NCBI RefSeq assembly: GCF_000333895.2
Contig: NZ_ANFM02000021.1
Coordinates: 1-64,000 of the forward strand
DNA from: Grimontia indica
GTDB taxonomy: Bacteria; Pseudomonadota; Gammaproteobacteria; Enterobacterales; Vibrionaceae
Reading direction: 5' to 3'
Length of the DNA: 64,000 nucleotides
Part shown: positions 1-9,766 of the stretch, one piece after another
How the letters are laid out: each line of letters starts with the position of its first letter
Numbering within the stretch: the stretch's first letter is position 1
The notes under the pieces: generated by a model
What the model was told of the DNA's origin: nothing
Databases searched by the model: none
The model's input: only the letters and a program-made list of their open reading frames with translations
Made by a program: the position numbers and the translations under genes

Positions 1-336
1 TTCGGCTTCGCCGGGCAACGTTGTCTCGCTTCGCTCGGCTGAACTTAGAGTCTAGGGTTCTTCACCCTATATCTTACGAGGCTCAAAATGCAAAAAGGCC
101 GCTGATAGTTCAGCGGCCTTTTCTAATATGGCGGAGAGATAGGGATTTATGCGGTCGCTTCGCGCCCTTCCCTGCGGGCCGTTGCCTATTCGGCTTCGCC
201 GGGCAACGTTGTCTCGCTTCGCTCGGCTGAACCCAGGGTCTAGGGTTCTGCACCCTATCTCTTACGAGGCTCAAAATGCAAAAAGGCCGCTGATAGTTCA
301 GCGGCCTTTTCTAATATGGCGGAGAGATAGGGATTT
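1..336. repeat. Tandem 188-bp repeats carrying the tRNA-Ser 3' end
   Basis: Positions 1-148 and 189-336 are near-identical (few mismatches, e.g. around 45-52 and 72), a period of 188 bp; 149-188 is the part of the unit between them. In tRNA-transcript orientation each unit starts with the last ~20 nt of the tRNA-Ser gene, continues into a GC-rich intrinsic terminator (279-310 and 91-122), then a GC-rich stretch containing an inverted repeat CGTTGCC/GGCAACG (180-186/202-208). The unit probably continues beyond the left edge. No protein in it looks real; apparent open frames on the plus strand are themselves repeated. Confidence 0.9.
279..310 (-). terminator. Intrinsic terminator of tRNA-Ser
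   Basis: Stem GGCCGCTGA / TCAGCGGCC (285-293 / 298-306) with a 4-nt loop, followed on the minus strand by TTTTT. An identical copy lies at 91-122 in the next repeat unit. Confidence 0.9.
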
Positions 337-407
337 GAACCCTAGATACGCTATTAACGTATGCCGGTTTTCAAGACCGGTGCTTTCAACCACTCAGCCA
401 TCTCTCC
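317..407 (-). tRNA. tRNA-Ser (anticodon UGA)
   Basis: Read on the minus strand the sequence folds as a class II tRNA: acceptor GGAGAGA pairs with TCTCTCC, the anticodon stem CCGGT/ACCGG closes a loop CTTGAAA giving anticodon TGA (reads UCA), a long variable arm follows, and the T-loop GGTTCAAATCC is standard. Discriminator G and an encoded CCA (complement of 317-319) are present. The gene is complete; its 3' end is repeated downstream, see the tandem repeat entry. Confidence 0.96.
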
Positions 408-960
408 GTAAGTGCTGCGTATACTAATGTGCACATTGCATCGTGTAAACCCATTATTTATGCATTTTGGTTCGAATGCATACATTTACGCCATCATGCG
501 CATATCACCACCAGCTCTTGACCTATATTCAATCAGTTATCTCTAAACAAGCTGCGCCTTGAATTTGGAAATGCATAAACATCTAATCAGACTTGAGACA
601 GGATTCTAGTCAAAACTAAACGCTAAAAAACAATCAGGTAATGGCGATGTTGCTGCGTGTTGATTGTTCGTTAAACAATTTTACCTCTCATTTACATAAA
701 AACAGCATGTTAGGAGTTAGACTTCTTCACATTTTCTCCTGAAAAATGTCTCATTTCTTCGAAGATCAATGCCTAGATCACACCTCCAACCTGTTCAATT
801 TGCAGCCATGTTTTCTCCCCCTATACTAAATTTTGTTAACTTTGTGTTAATAAAACTTCTAAGTGGTTTTACGAGGTTCACATCATTTTTAGGCTGCTTG
901 CCTCTTATGAGCCTTGTCCATGAGTAACAACCAGTAATAACCAATAAAGGATTGATAGGT
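408..960. other. Intergenic region between tRNA-Ser and aapJ
   Basis: About 550 bp of AT-rich sequence without a convincing gene. It holds the tRNA promoter at its left end and, near the right end, a possible sigma-70 promoter for aapJ: TTGCAG (800-805), 16-bp spacer, TATACT (822-827), leaving an mRNA leader of roughly 130 nt. I recognise no riboswitch in that leader. Confidence 0.5.
421..449 (-). promoter_or_regulatory. Predicted promoter of tRNA-Ser
   Basis: On the minus strand a -35 box TTTACA (444-449) and a -10 box TAGTAT (421-426) are separated by exactly 17 bp. The -10 box lies 13 nt before the mature 5' end of the tRNA, so the transcript would start close to the tRNA. Confidence 0.65.
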
Positions 961-2106
961 ATGGTTAATAAAAAGTCGACACTCGGGCTTGCAGTGCTCT
1001 CAGCTCTACTACTTGCAGGCTGTGACAGCGGTGGTAACAGCGCTGAAAGTCAGAAGCAAATCGACGACCTTCAAAAGCAGGTGGCTTCCTTAGAAAAGCA
1101 ACTGTCTGAAGCAAAAGCGAGTACTGCACAAGCTCCTGCTCCTTCTGCCCAAGGTGAAAATACTCTGGAGAAAGTGAAGAACGCAGGTGTTATCAGCTGT
1201 GGTGTGAGCACCGGTCTTCCAGGTTTCTCTAACCCTAACGCTAACGGTGAGTGGGAAGGTATTGACGTAGAGTTCTGTCAAGCCATGGCTGCCGCAGTAC
1301 TTGGTGATAAGAGCAAAGTTAAATTCGTTCCTCTGACAGCGAAAGAGCGTTTCACCGCGCTGCAATCTGGTGAAATCGACGTGCTTTCCCGTAACACCAC
1401 TTGGACACTGCAACGTGACGGCACACTGGGCCTGAACTTCGTTGGCGTTAACTACTATGACGGCCAAGGCTTCATGGTGAAAAAAGATCTGGGCGTGAAA
1501 AGCGCACTGGAACTTGACGGTGCTTCGGTATGTGTTCAATCAGGTACAACGACAGAGCTGAACCTGTCTGACTACTTCCGCTCTAACGGCATGTCCTTCA
1601 AGCCAGTGGTTTACGATACGTACGATGCGACCGTTAAAGGCTTCGAATCTGGCCGCTGTGACACGCTGACGACCGACCAGTCTGGCCTGTATGCGTCACG
1701 TATCAAACTGGCAGATCCAGACAGTGCTGTGGTACTGCCTGAAATCATCTCTAAAGAGCCACTGGGTCCTGTTGTTCGTCAAGGCGATGACAACTGGTTC
1801 AACATTGCTAAGTGGACGCTGAACACCATGATCAATGGTGAAGAGTTCAACATCACTTCTGCAAACGTTGACGAGATGGTTAACTCTAAAGATCCAAACA
1901 TCCGCCGTATCCTGGGCCAAGACGGTCCTAAAGGTAAAGGCCTTGGCTTGAATGATGACTGGGGTTATCAGGTTATCAAACAAGTGGGTAACTACGACGA
2001 GAGCTTCCAGCGCACTGTAGGCTCAGACTCTCCACTGCAAATTTCACGTGGTGTGAATGCGCTATGGACTGACGGCGGCATCCTGTATGCGCCACCTATC
2101 CGCTAA
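961..2106 (+). CDS. aapJ: General L-amino-acid ABC transporter, substrate-binding protein (AapJ/YhdW family)
   Basis: Periplasmic binding protein of a broad-specificity L-amino-acid importer (SBP_bac_3 fold). The ATG at 961 is preferred over an in-frame TTG at 952 because AAAGG at 946-950 sits ten bases before it. The N-terminus is hydrophobic and ends in a lipobox LLAGC, so the mature protein should be a lipoprotein. It is followed by a Ser-rich stretch and a short heptad-like coiled coil (about residues 28-52) and an Ala/Pro linker before the binding domain, which begins around 'TLEKVKNAGVISCGVSTGLPG'-type sequence typical of AapJ. Classical AapJ proteins are soluble periplasmic proteins, so the lipid anchor plus coiled-coil spacer is unusual. 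First gene of aapJQMP. Confidence 0.93.
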   Translation: MVNKKSTLGLAVLSALLLAGCDSGGNSAESQKQIDDLQKQVASLEKQLSEAKASTAQAPAPSAQGENTLEKVKNAGVISCGVSTGLPGFSNPNANGEWEGIDVEFCQAMAAAVLGDKSKVKFVPLTAKERFTALQSGEIDVLSRNTTWTLQRDGTLGLNFVGVNYYDGQGFMVKKDLGVKSALELDGASVCVQSGTTTELNLSDYFRSNGMSFKPVVYDTYDATVKGFESGRCDTLTTDQSGLYASRIKLADPDSAVVLPEIISKEPLGPVVRQGDDNWFNIAKWTLNTMINGEEFNITSANVDEMVNSKDPNIRRILGQDGPKGKGLGLNDDWGYQVIKQVGNYDESFQRTVGSDSPLQISRGVNALWTDGGILYAPPIR

Positions 2107-2189
2107 TAAGTCGTTCGTTTTATAAACGTATGCTGGGGCACAGTTTTCTGTGCCCCATAATTAACGTATAAGGATAGAGGTGCAGATGT

Positions 2190-3398
2190 ATGGCATCTAA
2201 AGATAATGCGCTGAACTCTGGATCGGTCGCTCGTCCAGAGAAGAAGCAAAGCATCATTTACAATCCAACGTTTCGCTCTGTTGTTTTCCAAGCCGTAGCT
2301 ATTATTGCGCTGGTGTTTTTTGTCTACACCATCGTGAACAATGCCCTGACTAACCTTGAGTCCCGTGGTATTGCGACCGGTTTTGGCTTTTTAACACAGG
2401 AAGCGGGATTTGGGATTGGTTTGACGCTGATTGAGTACGATGAAACGTACTCTTACGGCCGAACCTTTTTTATTGGCCTGTTAAATACCGCGTTGGTCTC
2501 CGTACTCGGTATCGTCTTCGCAACTATCATCGGGTTTCTGATGGGTATTGCGAGACTATCGAACAACTGGCTGCTAAGCCGTTTTGCAGCGGTATATATT
2601 GAAATCTTCCGAAATATCCCGCTACTTCTGCAAATTTTCTTCTGGTATTTCGCGGTTCTTCAAGCTCTGCCTTCCCCAAGAGAAAGTATCAGTATTGGTG
2701 AATCTTTCTTCCTTAACGTGCGAGGTATGTTCTTTACCCGTCCCGTCTTTGAGGAAGGTTCCACCATCATCTTTGTTGCGTTAGCTGCTGCGCTGGTTTT
2801 CAGCTTTGTGCTGGCCAAATGGGCGAAACGCAAACAGGAAACAACAGGTGAACAAACGCCGGTATTTACCATTTCATTGGCAGCCATCATCGGATTACCG
2901 CTGATAGCGTTCTTCGTTGCGGGCATGCCAGTGTCACTGGAATACCCAGAGCTGAAAGGGTTTAACTTCCGCGGGGGGATTTCCATCATCCCAGAATTGG
3001 CGGCGTTAACACTCGCATTGTCTATTTACACGGCCTCTTTTATTGCAGAGATCGTGCGCTCCGGCATTAATGCTGTGAGCCATGGACAAACAGAAGCTGC
3101 GATGGCATTGGGCTTACCGCGCGGTAAAACACTGCGATTAGTTATTATCCCGCAAGCAATGCGTATCATCATCCCCCCTCTGACCAGCCAATACCTGAAC
3201 CTGACAAAGAACTCTTCACTCGCGATGGCCATTGGTTATCCGGATCTGGTGTCAGTTTTTGCCGGTACAACCTTGAACCAAACGGGTCAGGCTATCGAAA
3301 TTATCGCAATGACGATGGGAGTTTACTTGACTCTCAGCTTATTAACGTCCCTGCTGATGAACATATACAACGCCAAGATGGCACTGGTTGAGAGGTAA
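2190..3398 (+). CDS. aapQ: General L-amino-acid ABC transporter, permease AapQ
   Basis: Inner-membrane permease (402 aa) of the polar amino-acid uptake family. An N-terminal soluble tail is followed by a membrane segment near residues 35-55; the permease core carries the conserved EAA-type loop (around 'HGQTEAAMALGLPRGKTL', residues ~295-315) that contacts the ATPase. The start ATG at 2190 follows AAGGATAGAGG. It lies 83 bp after aapJ and 3 bp before aapM, so the two permeases are surely co-translated and form a heterodimer. The length and the long periplasmic insertion between membrane segments match AapQ rather than short HisQ-type permeases. Confidence 0.93.
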   Translation: MASKDNALNSGSVARPEKKQSIIYNPTFRSVVFQAVAIIALVFFVYTIVNNALTNLESRGIATGFGFLTQEAGFGIGLTLIEYDETYSYGRTFFIGLLNTALVSVLGIVFATIIGFLMGIARLSNNWLLSRFAAVYIEIFRNIPLLLQIFFWYFAVLQALPSPRESISIGESFFLNVRGMFFTRPVFEEGSTIIFVALAAALVFSFVLAKWAKRKQETTGEQTPVFTISLAAIIGLPLIAFFVAGMPVSLEYPELKGFNFRGGISIIPELAALTLALSIYTASFIAEIVRSGINAVSHGQTEAAMALGLPRGKTLRLVIIPQAMRIIIPPLTSQYLNLTKNSSLAMAIGYPDLVSVFAGTTLNQTGQAIEIIAMTMGVYLTLSLLTSLLMNIYNAKMALVER

Positions 3399-3401
3399 CC
3401 C

Positions 3402-4502
3402 ATGACAAGAAAACATGAGTTTCAACCTGATCTGCCACCACCACCAAACACGGTAGGTGCAGTGGGTTGGCTGAGAAAGAATCTGTTCTCAACACCACTT
3501 AATTCGGTCATGACTGTCATCCTGGCTTATATCGCCCTGATGGCACTCTGGTCTGTGTTTGATTGGGCGTTTTTGAATTCTGACTGGGTGGGAACAACAC
3601 GTGAAGACTGCACAAGCGACGGTGCTTGTTGGGTATTCATCAATGTTCGCTTTGAGCAATTCATGTTTGGATTCTATCCAAGCGAAGAGCTCTGGCGCCC
3701 TAAACTCTTTTACGCGATTCTGGCAATTTTCACAGCACTGCTAGTCTATGAAAAGACACCGAAGCGCGGTTGGATTCTGCTCTTGTTCTTGGTGGCATTC
3801 CCCATTATGGCAGTCTTCCTGCTGTTTGGAGATGTTGCTGGTCTGCCTAAAGTGGAAACGCACCTTTGGGGTGGCTTGTTGATCACTATGATCATCGCCA
3901 TCGTGGGTATCGTGATTTCACTACCTATCGGTATTGTGCTGGCACTGGGCCGACGCTCAGAAATGCCTATCATCCGAAGCCTTTCTACCGTGTACATCGA
4001 GGTATGGCGTGGTGTTCCACTGATCACCGTTCTGTTTATGGCGTCGGTGATGCTGCCATTGTTCATGTCGGGTGAATCGGAAACCAACAAGTTAGTGCGC
4101 GCACTGATTGGTGTGGTCATGTTTGCTTCGGCATACATGGCAGAGGTGGTACGTGGTGGCCTTCAGGCAATTCCAAAAGGCCAGTATGAAGCTGCTGACG
4201 CCCTGGGACTCACATACTGGAAGAAGATGAATCTCATCATCCTTCCTCAGGCGCTCAAAATCACGATTCCATCCATCGTAAATACCTTTATCGGTCTGTT
4301 TAAAGACACCAGTCTGGTTCTGATTATCGGTATGTTTGATGTACTAGGTATCGGCCAGGCCGCGAATACCGACCCGAACTGGCTCGGTTTCGCAACAGAA
4401 AGCTACGTGTTCGTTGCTCTCGTTTTCTGGATCTTCTGTTTCGGCATGTCCCGCTACAGTATCTATCTGGAAAACAAGCTTCATACCGGTCACAAGCGAT
4501 AA
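3402..4502 (+). CDS. aapM: General L-amino-acid ABC transporter, permease AapM
   Basis: Second permease subunit (366 aa). Four N-terminal membrane segments precede a HisM-like core; the EAA-type loop is visible near residues 262-280 ('KGQYEAADALGLTYWKKM'). It has a periplasmic loop with two cysteines (EDCTSDGACW, about residues 67-76) that could form a disulfide. The ATG follows GAGGT in the 3' end of aapQ. Partner of AapQ, with AapP as the ATPase. Confidence 0.93.
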   Translation: MTRKHEFQPDLPPPPNTVGAVGWLRKNLFSTPLNSVMTVILAYIALMALWSVFDWAFLNSDWVGTTREDCTSDGACWVFINVRFEQFMFGFYPSEELWRPKLFYAILAIFTALLVYEKTPKRGWILLLFLVAFPIMAVFLLFGDVAGLPKVETHLWGGLLITMIIAIVGIVISLPIGIVLALGRRSEMPIIRSLSTVYIEVWRGVPLITVLFMASVMLPLFMSGESETNKLVRALIGVVMFASAYMAEVVRGGLQAIPKGQYEAADALGLTYWKKMNLIILPQALKITIPSIVNTFIGLFKDTSLVLIIGMFDVLGIGQAANTDPNWLGFATESYVFVALVFWIFCFGMSRYSIYLENKLHTGHKR

Positions 4503-4520
4503 AGAACAAGGATTGTATTT

Positions 4521-5270
4521 ATGAGTCAACAAGACGCCCCTGTTATCAAACTGACCGATATGAACAAATGGTACGGTCAGTTTCATGTACTGAAAAACAT
4601 CAACCTGTCGGTCGCGAAAGGCGAGAAAATAGTTATTTGTGGCCCTTCAGGTTCAGGCAAATCAACCATGATTCGCTGCATCAACCGTCTTGAAGAGCAT
4701 CAACAAGGCTCGATCGTTGTTGCAGGCACCGAATTGACGGACGATTTAAAAAACATCGAAGCAGTGCGTAAAGAAGTCGGAATGTGTTTCCAACACTTCA
4801 ACCTCTTTCCGCACCTTACTGTTCTGGAAAACTGCACCCTTGCCCCTATTTGGGTGAAGAAGATGCCGAAAGACGAAGCAGAAGCGATCGCCATGAAGTA
4901 TCTCGAGCGTGTGAAAATCCCGGAGCAGGCTGACAAGTACCCAGGTCAATTGTCTGGTGGTCAGCAGCAGCGTGTAGCGATTGCCCGTTCATTGTGCATG
5001 AACCCTAACGTCATGCTGTTTGACGAGCCAACGTCGGCACTCGACCCAGAAATGGTTCGTGAGGTACTCGATGTTATGGTTGAACTGGCAGAAGAAGGCA
5101 TGACCATGCTGTGTGTGACGCACGAAATGGGCTTTGCGAAAGAAGTGGCAGACCGCGTTATCTTCATGGATGCCGGTGAAATTATTGAAGAAAATGTTCC
5201 AGAGGAATTCTTCAACAATCCACAGTCTGACCGCACTCAGCTCTTCCTCAGCCAAATCCTGCATCACTAA
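4521..5270 (+). CDS. aapP: General L-amino-acid ABC transporter, ATP-binding protein AapP
   Basis: ATPase (249 aa) energising AapQM. Walker [10 protein letters not shown] (about residues 41-49), Q-loop '[10 protein letters not shown]', signature LSGGQQQR, Walker [13 protein letters not shown] and the switch histidine in VTHEMGF are intact. It is close to GlnQ/HisP in sequence, as expected for polar amino-acid importers. An AAGGA ribosome-binding site lies 18 bp after aapM. Last gene of the operon, closed by the terminator at 5282. Confidence 0.95.
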   Translation: MSQQDAPVIKLTDMNKWYGQFHVLKNINLSVAKGEKIVICGPSGSGKSTMIRCINRLEEHQQGSIVVAGTELTDDLKNIEAVRKEVGMCFQHFNLFPHLTVLENCTLAPIWVKKMPKDEAEAIAMKYLERVKIPEQADKYPGQLSGGQQQRVAIARSLCMNPNVMLFDEPTSALDPEMVREVLDVMVELAEEGMTMLCVTHEMGFAKEVADRVIFMDAGEIIEENVPEEFFNNPQSDRTQLFLSQILHH

Positions 5271-5281
5271 TTGTTAATAAA

Positions 5282-5316
5282 AAGCCGCTACACTTACTGA
5301 GTGTAGCGGCTTATTA
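5282..5316 (+). terminator. Terminator of the aapJQMP operon
   Basis: Perfect 13-bp stem AAGCCGCTACACT / AGTGTAGCGGCTT with a 5-nt loop. The trailing T-run is short (TTATT), the preceding A-run suggests bidirectional use. Confidence 0.8.
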
Positions 5317-5483
5317 ACATCCATTTACAAACTCGAATACGACCGTGTGGCACGATATATTAGTATTTTCAGAGGCTAAGCCGCATTATTATCACTTGTG
5401 CGACAATTGCGACTTGAAAAATTAAGCCGAAGACGCCATTAATGTCGTAATAAACAAAATATGTACCCCATTGGGAGAAACCT

Positions 5484-6149
5484 ATGAACGAACGTTTTGT
5501 TTCAGCCAGTCAAACACAAGAGAGTGTATTGGCGACAAACAAAGTACTGCGTAACACCTACTTTCTGTTGTCACTGACTCTGGTATGGGCGGCTGTTGTA
5601 GCCGGCGTATCAATGGCTGCGAACCTGCCTTACCCTGGCATCATCATCACACTGGTTGGTTTCTACGGTCTGCTGTTCTTGACTGAAAAGAACAAGAACA
5701 ACTCGATGGGTTTGGTGTTTACCTTCCTGTTTACAGGTTTTACTGGTTACACCCTTGGCCCTATCCTGAACATGTACGTAGGCGCTGGCATGGGCTGGGC
5801 GATTGCTCCCGCACTTGGTGGCACAGCACTGACCTTTATGGCGTGTTCAGCGTACGCACTGACCACTAAACGTGACCTGTCGTTCCTGAACGGCATGCTG
5901 TTGGCCGGTTTTGTTGTGCTGGTAGTAGGTATGATTGCTAACATCTTCCTGCAAATGCCAATGCTGTCAGTAGCAATCAGCGGTATCTTCGTACTGTTCT
6001 CAACAGGCGTTATTCTGCTGACTACTCAGTCAATTGTTCGCGGCGGTGAAACTAACTACATCTCAGCGACCATCAGCCTGTACGTGTCTATCTACAACCT
6101 GTTCCTGAGCCTGCTGCAACTGCTTGGCATTTTCGGTGGCGATGATTAA
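5484..6149 (+). CDS. yccA: Bax inhibitor-1 family membrane protein YccA
   Basis: Seven-transmembrane protein of the BI-1/TMBIM family (221 aa, same size as E. coli YccA). In E. coli YccA is a substrate and modulator of the membrane protease FtsH. The soluble N-terminus (about 25 residues, with polyglutamine-poor '[22 protein letters not shown]') precedes closely spaced hydrophobic segments through to the C-terminus, and the last helix ends in a short acidic tail GGDD. GGGAG precedes the ATG. The order yccA-tusE-yccX-rlmI is the same as in enterobacteria, which supports the assignment. Confidence 0.92.
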   Translation: MNERFVSASQTQESVLATNKVLRNTYFLLSLTLVWAAVVAGVSMAANLPYPGIIITLVGFYGLLFLTEKNKNNSMGLVFTFLFTGFTGYTLGPILNMYVGAGMGWAIAPALGGTALTFMACSAYALTTKRDLSFLNGMLLAGFVVLVVGMIANIFLQMPMLSVAISGIFVLFSTGVILLTTQSIVRGGETNYISATISLYVSIYNLFLSLLQLLGIFGGDD

Positions 6150-6166
6150 TCGAACAGCTTGATGAT

Positions 6167-6191
6167 AAAAAGCTCCTTCGGGAGCTTTTTT
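6167..6191 (+). terminator. Terminator of yccA
   Basis: AAAAAGCTCC-TTCG-GGAGCTTTTTTG: a compact stem closed by a stable TTCG tetraloop and followed by a T-run. Confidence 0.92.
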
Positions 6192-6256
6192 GTTTCAGCC
6201 TTTTTTTGTAACGGTTTAGGTATTATCCTTTGCGCGTTCGAAGTACGAGGTTATCC

Positions 6257-6586
6257 ATGTTGGAATTAAACAGTAAGCAAATCGAAACCGATGCACAGGG
6301 TTATCTGAAAAATTTTGCCGATTGGCATGAAGAATTAGTTCCGATGCTGGCTGAACAGGAAAACATCGAATTGACTGAGGCGCATTGGGAAGTGGTTTAT
6401 TTCGTGCAGGACTTTTACAAAGAGTTCAACACCTCCCCTGCTATTCGCCTGCTGGTCAAGTCGATGGAACAAAAGTATGGTCCAGATAAAGGCAACAGCC
6501 GCTACCTGTATAAGCTGTTTCCTAAAGGCCCGGCAAAGCAAGCGACCAAACTCGCAGGTTTGCCAAAGCCAGTGAAGTGCATTTAA
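6257..6586 (+). CDS. tusE: Sulfurtransferase TusE (DsrC family)
   Basis: TusE accepts sulfur from TusBCD and passes it to MnmA for 2-thiolation of the tRNA wobble uridine (mnm5s2U). The protein is 109 aa and ends in GLPKPVKCI, with the essential penultimate cysteine (C108) of the DsrC/TusE C-terminal arm. The ATG at 6257 is chosen because it gives the family's usual length and start ([10 protein letters not shown]...); the upstream in-frame TTG at 6230 would add nine residues with no homologous counterpart. Confidence 0.95.
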   Translation: MLELNSKQIETDAQGYLKNFADWHEELVPMLAEQENIELTEAHWEVVYFVQDFYKEFNTSPAIRLLVKSMEQKYGPDKGNSRYLYKLFPKGPAKQATKLAGLPKPVKCI

Positions 6587-6613
6587 AAGCGGAGCCTGAT
6601 GGCTCCTCTTTTC
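6586..6613. terminator. Terminator between convergent tusE and yccX
   Basis: Stem GGAGCC-TGAT-GGCTCC (6591-6606) with AAAA before and CTTTT after, so it can serve both genes. Confidence 0.75.
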
Positions 6614-6619
6614 GTATGG

Positions 6620-6892
6620 CTACTGAATAGAAAAGCCATCAATTGCCTGCCAATCGACATGTTCGTGAATCAGCCCAGTAACATTCGCCGTTGGTGGTCC
6701 TTTGTCCAACCACGCCAGCAGTGCCTCAACATTCTTCTCGTCACCACACATTAAAACGGTCACTGTTCCATCAGACTCATTTCGTGCATAACCACTCAGC
6801 GATAACTTTAAGCCTTCATGAGCCGTGTGAAACCTGAACCCAACACCTTGAACTTTACCAGAAACGACAGCTTTGACGCATATATGTGACAT
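6620..6892 (-). CDS. yccX: Acylphosphatase
   Basis: Small (90 aa) acylphosphatase that hydrolyses carboxyl-phosphate bonds. The N-terminal phosphate-binding loop [11 protein letters not shown] (residues 10-20, with the catalytic Arg at its end) and the catalytic Asn in [11 protein letters not shown] (residue 38) are both present. It lies convergent to tusE and divergent from the chemoreceptor gene; the gene neighbour rlmI matches the E. coli yccX/yccW pairing. Confidence 0.94.
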   Translation of the reverse strand: MSHICVKAVVSGKVQGVGFRFHTAHEGLKLSLSGYARNESDGTVTVLMCGDEKNVEALLAWLDKGPPTANVTGLIHEHVDWQAIDGFSIQ

Positions 6893-6990
6893 CTATCACT
6901 ATCCCTATATTAGTGTTATGCATATGTAACGGTGTAATATGCCATACGGTATATATGCATGTGCTCACATTTATTGGAGGAGCTCACACC

Positions 6991-8376
6991 ATGAAAGAAA
7001 CTCCATTCCGCTGGGTTGACCAGTTTCTTATCAAACTCAGTCTAAAAGAAAAATTCTACGCACTTTATGTTTTCATTGTTGCTCTTGCTGTCGCAACGGG
7101 TTCAATTTTCTACTCTGCTTCTGAAGCCCAAGTTGCGCAGGTACAAGAAAAACATAGTGCAGCGCTGACGGCAGTGTTGTCTCACTACGACATCAGTGCC
7201 ACCGAAGCCGCAAGTGTGCTGGCTCAAAACGGTATTAAACAAACTTCCGCATACGGTGCTGCTGCATCCTATGCACCAACCGATACCATCAGTTTTAGGG
7301 CACAAATCAGCGCAACGTCTTGGGTATTGATGGTTGTGTTGTTTGTTCTGGGTTTGATGGCGTTGCATTACGTGTCGAGCTTTATTGGCGGTGCCATGTA
7401 TACCATGAACCATGCTCTGCAGCGCATGCTTGACGGCGACCTCACCAGTCGTATGGACTTCTTCCCTGTTCGCGATGAATTTAGCATCATCGCCACCACG
7501 GTCGACAATGTCGCTGACCGCGAACATGGTTTGGTAAAAGCCATCAAGAGCGCTTCGCAGCTGATGGAGGAGCTGTCAGCTGATCTGGGCCGCCGCAGCG
7601 CAGACAGTGAGAACCTCTCAACAGAGCAACGTACTTACCTTGATTCTCTGGCCAGTGCGACCGAAGAAATGGCAGGTTCGATCCGTGATGTTGCCTCTCA
7701 TGCAGAACAAACATCAGACGAAATTTCTGAGGCAGGTGTAGCTTCCCAACAAAGCCGTACTCAGGTGACCCAAACTCTGCAGGCAATTCAAGCTCTGGCA
7801 TCTGAAATTGAAGCCGCGTCGCAAGCAGTGGCTTCATTGGAACAGAATTCGAATGAAATCGGCAGCATGGTTGCAACCATCAGTGCGATTTCAGAGCAGA
7901 CCAACCTGCTGGCACTGAACGCAGCGATTGAAGCGGCACGCGCAGGCGAACAAGGCCGTGGCTTTGCTGTTGTTGCAGATGAAGTGCGCTCTCTGGCTGG
8001 ACGCACACAGCAGACGACGGTTGAAATCCAACGCATGATTCAGGATCTGGAGAACAACACCGCACATCTGCGTGGCGTGATGCAAGGCACCGTTGATAAC
8101 GCAGCAGCGAGTGAAAGCTTGATGCAAAACATCGATCTGGAAATCAGCTCTATTTCTGAGCGCAGTCAGCGTATCACTGACCGCAGCACAGAAATCGCCA
8201 CGGCTGCGAACCAACAAGGCAGCGTAGCAGGTACGATTTCATCAGATGTTGAGCGCGTACGCCAACAGGCATGGCAGGTGAGCGAAATGATTCAACAAAC
8301 ATCTCAAGATGTCACGAATCTGCAAAAACAATCGTCCAGTCTTACAGATCTGGTGAAAGGCCTTCGTACAGAATAA
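6991..8376 (+). CDS. Methyl-accepting chemotaxis protein
   Basis: Membrane chemoreceptor (461 aa). The ATG at 6991 follows GGAGG by about ten bases; upstream in-frame codons would add a non-family extension. TM1 lies near residues 22-45, a short periplasmic part of only ~65 residues follows, TM2 near 110-133, then HAMP, and a methyl-accepting cytoplasmic domain with the conserved hairpin tip [19 protein letters not shown] and [15 protein letters not shown]. The small sensor part has no recognised ligand-binding fold, so the stimulus is unknown. It interrupts the conserved yccX-rlmI neighbourhood. There is no CheW-binding pentapeptide at the C-terminus that I can see. Confidence 0.92.
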   Translation: MKETPFRWVDQFLIKLSLKEKFYALYVFIVALAVATGSIFYSASEAQVAQVQEKHSAALTAVLSHYDISATEAASVLAQNGIKQTSAYGAAASYAPTDTISFRAQISATSWVLMVVLFVLGLMALHYVSSFIGGAMYTMNHALQRMLDGDLTSRMDFFPVRDEFSIIATTVDNVADREHGLVKAIKSASQLMEELSADLGRRSADSENLSTEQRTYLDSLASATEEMAGSIRDVASHAEQTSDEISEAGVASQQSRTQVTQTLQAIQALASEIEAASQAVASLEQNSNEIGSMVATISAISEQTNLLALNAAIEAARAGEQGRGFAVVADEVRSLAGRTQQTTVEIQRMIQDLENNTAHLRGVMQGTVDNAAASESLMQNIDLEISSISERSQRITDRSTEIATAANQQGSVAGTISSDVERVRQQAWQVSEMIQQTSQDVTNLQKQSSSLTDLVKGLRTE

Positions 8377-8390
8377 TCGCCGATTTGATG

Positions 8391-8420
8391 AAAAAACGGC
8401 CGCCCATTGTGCGGCCGTTT
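8391..8420 (+). terminator. Terminator of the chemoreceptor gene
   Basis: AAAACGGCCGC / GCGGCCGTTT stem with a 7-nt loop (CCATTGT); the T-run is short. Confidence 0.8.
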
Positions 8421-8515
8421 GCATTATTGGCGAGCTTCTCTGACAATACAGCACCTTTTACTGGTTACTGGGTTCAACCCTCCCAGTATCCCCACATTGA
8501 AGTTAGGAAAAACCA

Positions 8516-9703
8516 ATGAATCCGTCTGTTTATCTGGTTAAAGGCCGTGAAAAATCACTGCGCCGTCGCCACCCATGGGTGTTCTCCCGTGGTATTCAAC
8601 GCGTCGAAGGTAAACCTTCCCTCGGTCAGACAGTGGATGTATATGATCATCAGGGCCAATGGCTGGCCCGCGGTGCGTTTTCTCCTAATTCCCAAATTCG
8701 TGTCCGTGTTTGGACATTCGAAAAAGAAGAAGTCAATGTTGAGTTCTTTAAAAAACGCCTTCAGGAAGCGCAAGGTCTTCGTGATGTTCTAGCTGCCCGT
8801 GATGGCCTGACTGGTTACCGCCTGATTGCCGCGGAGTCTGATGGTTTACCTGGTATTACCATCGATCGCTATGAGAACTTCTTGGTTTGTCAGCTTTTAA
8901 GTGCTGGCGCGGAAGCACAGAAAGACAACCTGGTGGAAGCGCTTATTGCACAATATCCAGAGTGCAGCATTTACGAGCGTTCAGATGTATCAGTGCGTAA
9001 GAAAGAAGGCTTGAAAGAGCGCACAGGCGTTCTTCATGGTGATATGCCACCAGCATCCGTAGTCATTGAAGAGAACGGCGTAAAAATCAGTGTCGACATC
9101 ACTGGCGGCCACAAAACTGGATTCTATCTGGACCAACGCGACAGCCGTGAAGCGGCCGTCAAATACGTTAACGGCAAGCGTGTTTTGAACTGCTTCTGCT
9201 ACACAGGCGGATTTGGCCTGTACTCGCTGAAAGGCAATGCAGCGGAAGTCATCAACGTCGATGTTTCGCAGCCTGCTCTCGATATCGCAAAGTCTAATGC
9301 CGAGATGAACGGTTATGACCTCTCGAAAGCACAATTCGTCAATGCAGACGTCTTTAAGCTACTGCGCGAATACCGTGATGCCGGCGAACTATTTGATGTG
9401 GTCATTATGGACCCACCTAAGTTTGCAGAATCTAAAGCGCAACTGACAGGTGCATGTCGTGGCTACAAAGACATCAACATGTTGGCTATGCAGATACTAA
9501 AACCAGGCGGCACGCTGCTGACATATTCTTGCTCAGGTCTGATGGATAACGCGCTGTTCCAGAAGATCATTGCCGATGCAGCACTGGATGCCCACCGCAG
9601 CGTTCAATTTATCGAGCGTTTTGAGCAAGCTGCTGACCACCCAATTGATAGCGGCTACCCAGAAGGTTTCTACCTGAAAGGTTTCGCTTGCCACGTTAAA
9701 TAA
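8516..9703 (+). CDS. rlmI: 23S rRNA (cytosine-1962-C5)-methyltransferase RlmI
   Basis: SAM-dependent methyltransferase (395 aa) that makes m5C1962 in 23S rRNA. An N-terminal PUA domain (about residues 2-85, with [12 protein letters not shown]) precedes an EEHEE middle domain and the Rossmann methyltransferase domain: motif I region [14 protein letters not shown], motif [14 protein letters not shown] and the YSCSG segment that carries a cysteine. A 7-bp inverted repeat TACTGGG/CCCAGTA (8466-8472/8482-8488) lies in the short leader ahead of the GGAAAAACC-ATG start and could form a hairpin. Confidence 0.95.
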   Translation: MNPSVYLVKGREKSLRRRHPWVFSRGIQRVEGKPSLGQTVDVYDHQGQWLARGAFSPNSQIRVRVWTFEKEEVNVEFFKKRLQEAQGLRDVLAARDGLTGYRLIAAESDGLPGITIDRYENFLVCQLLSAGAEAQKDNLVEALIAQYPECSIYERSDVSVRKKEGLKERTGVLHGDMPPASVVIEENGVKISVDITGGHKTGFYLDQRDSREAAVKYVNGKRVLNCFCYTGGFGLYSLKGNAAEVINVDVSQPALDIAKSNAEMNGYDLSKAQFVNADVFKLLREYRDAGELFDVVIMDPPKFAESKAQLTGACRGYKDINMLAMQILKPGGTLLTYSCSGLMDNALFQKIIADAALDAHRSVQFIERFEQAADHPIDSGYPEGFYLKGFACHVK

Positions 9704-9766
9704 TATAACAGCAGCCCGAAGCCAATGTATTTACGGGCTGCACAATACCTATTTTTGGGGAACACA

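Noticed and set aside
21-427. Two overlapping plus-strand open frames in the tRNA-tail repeats
   Set aside because: Both derive from the repeat unit itself and share the same sequence; composition is not protein-like and the strand opposes the tRNA transcript.
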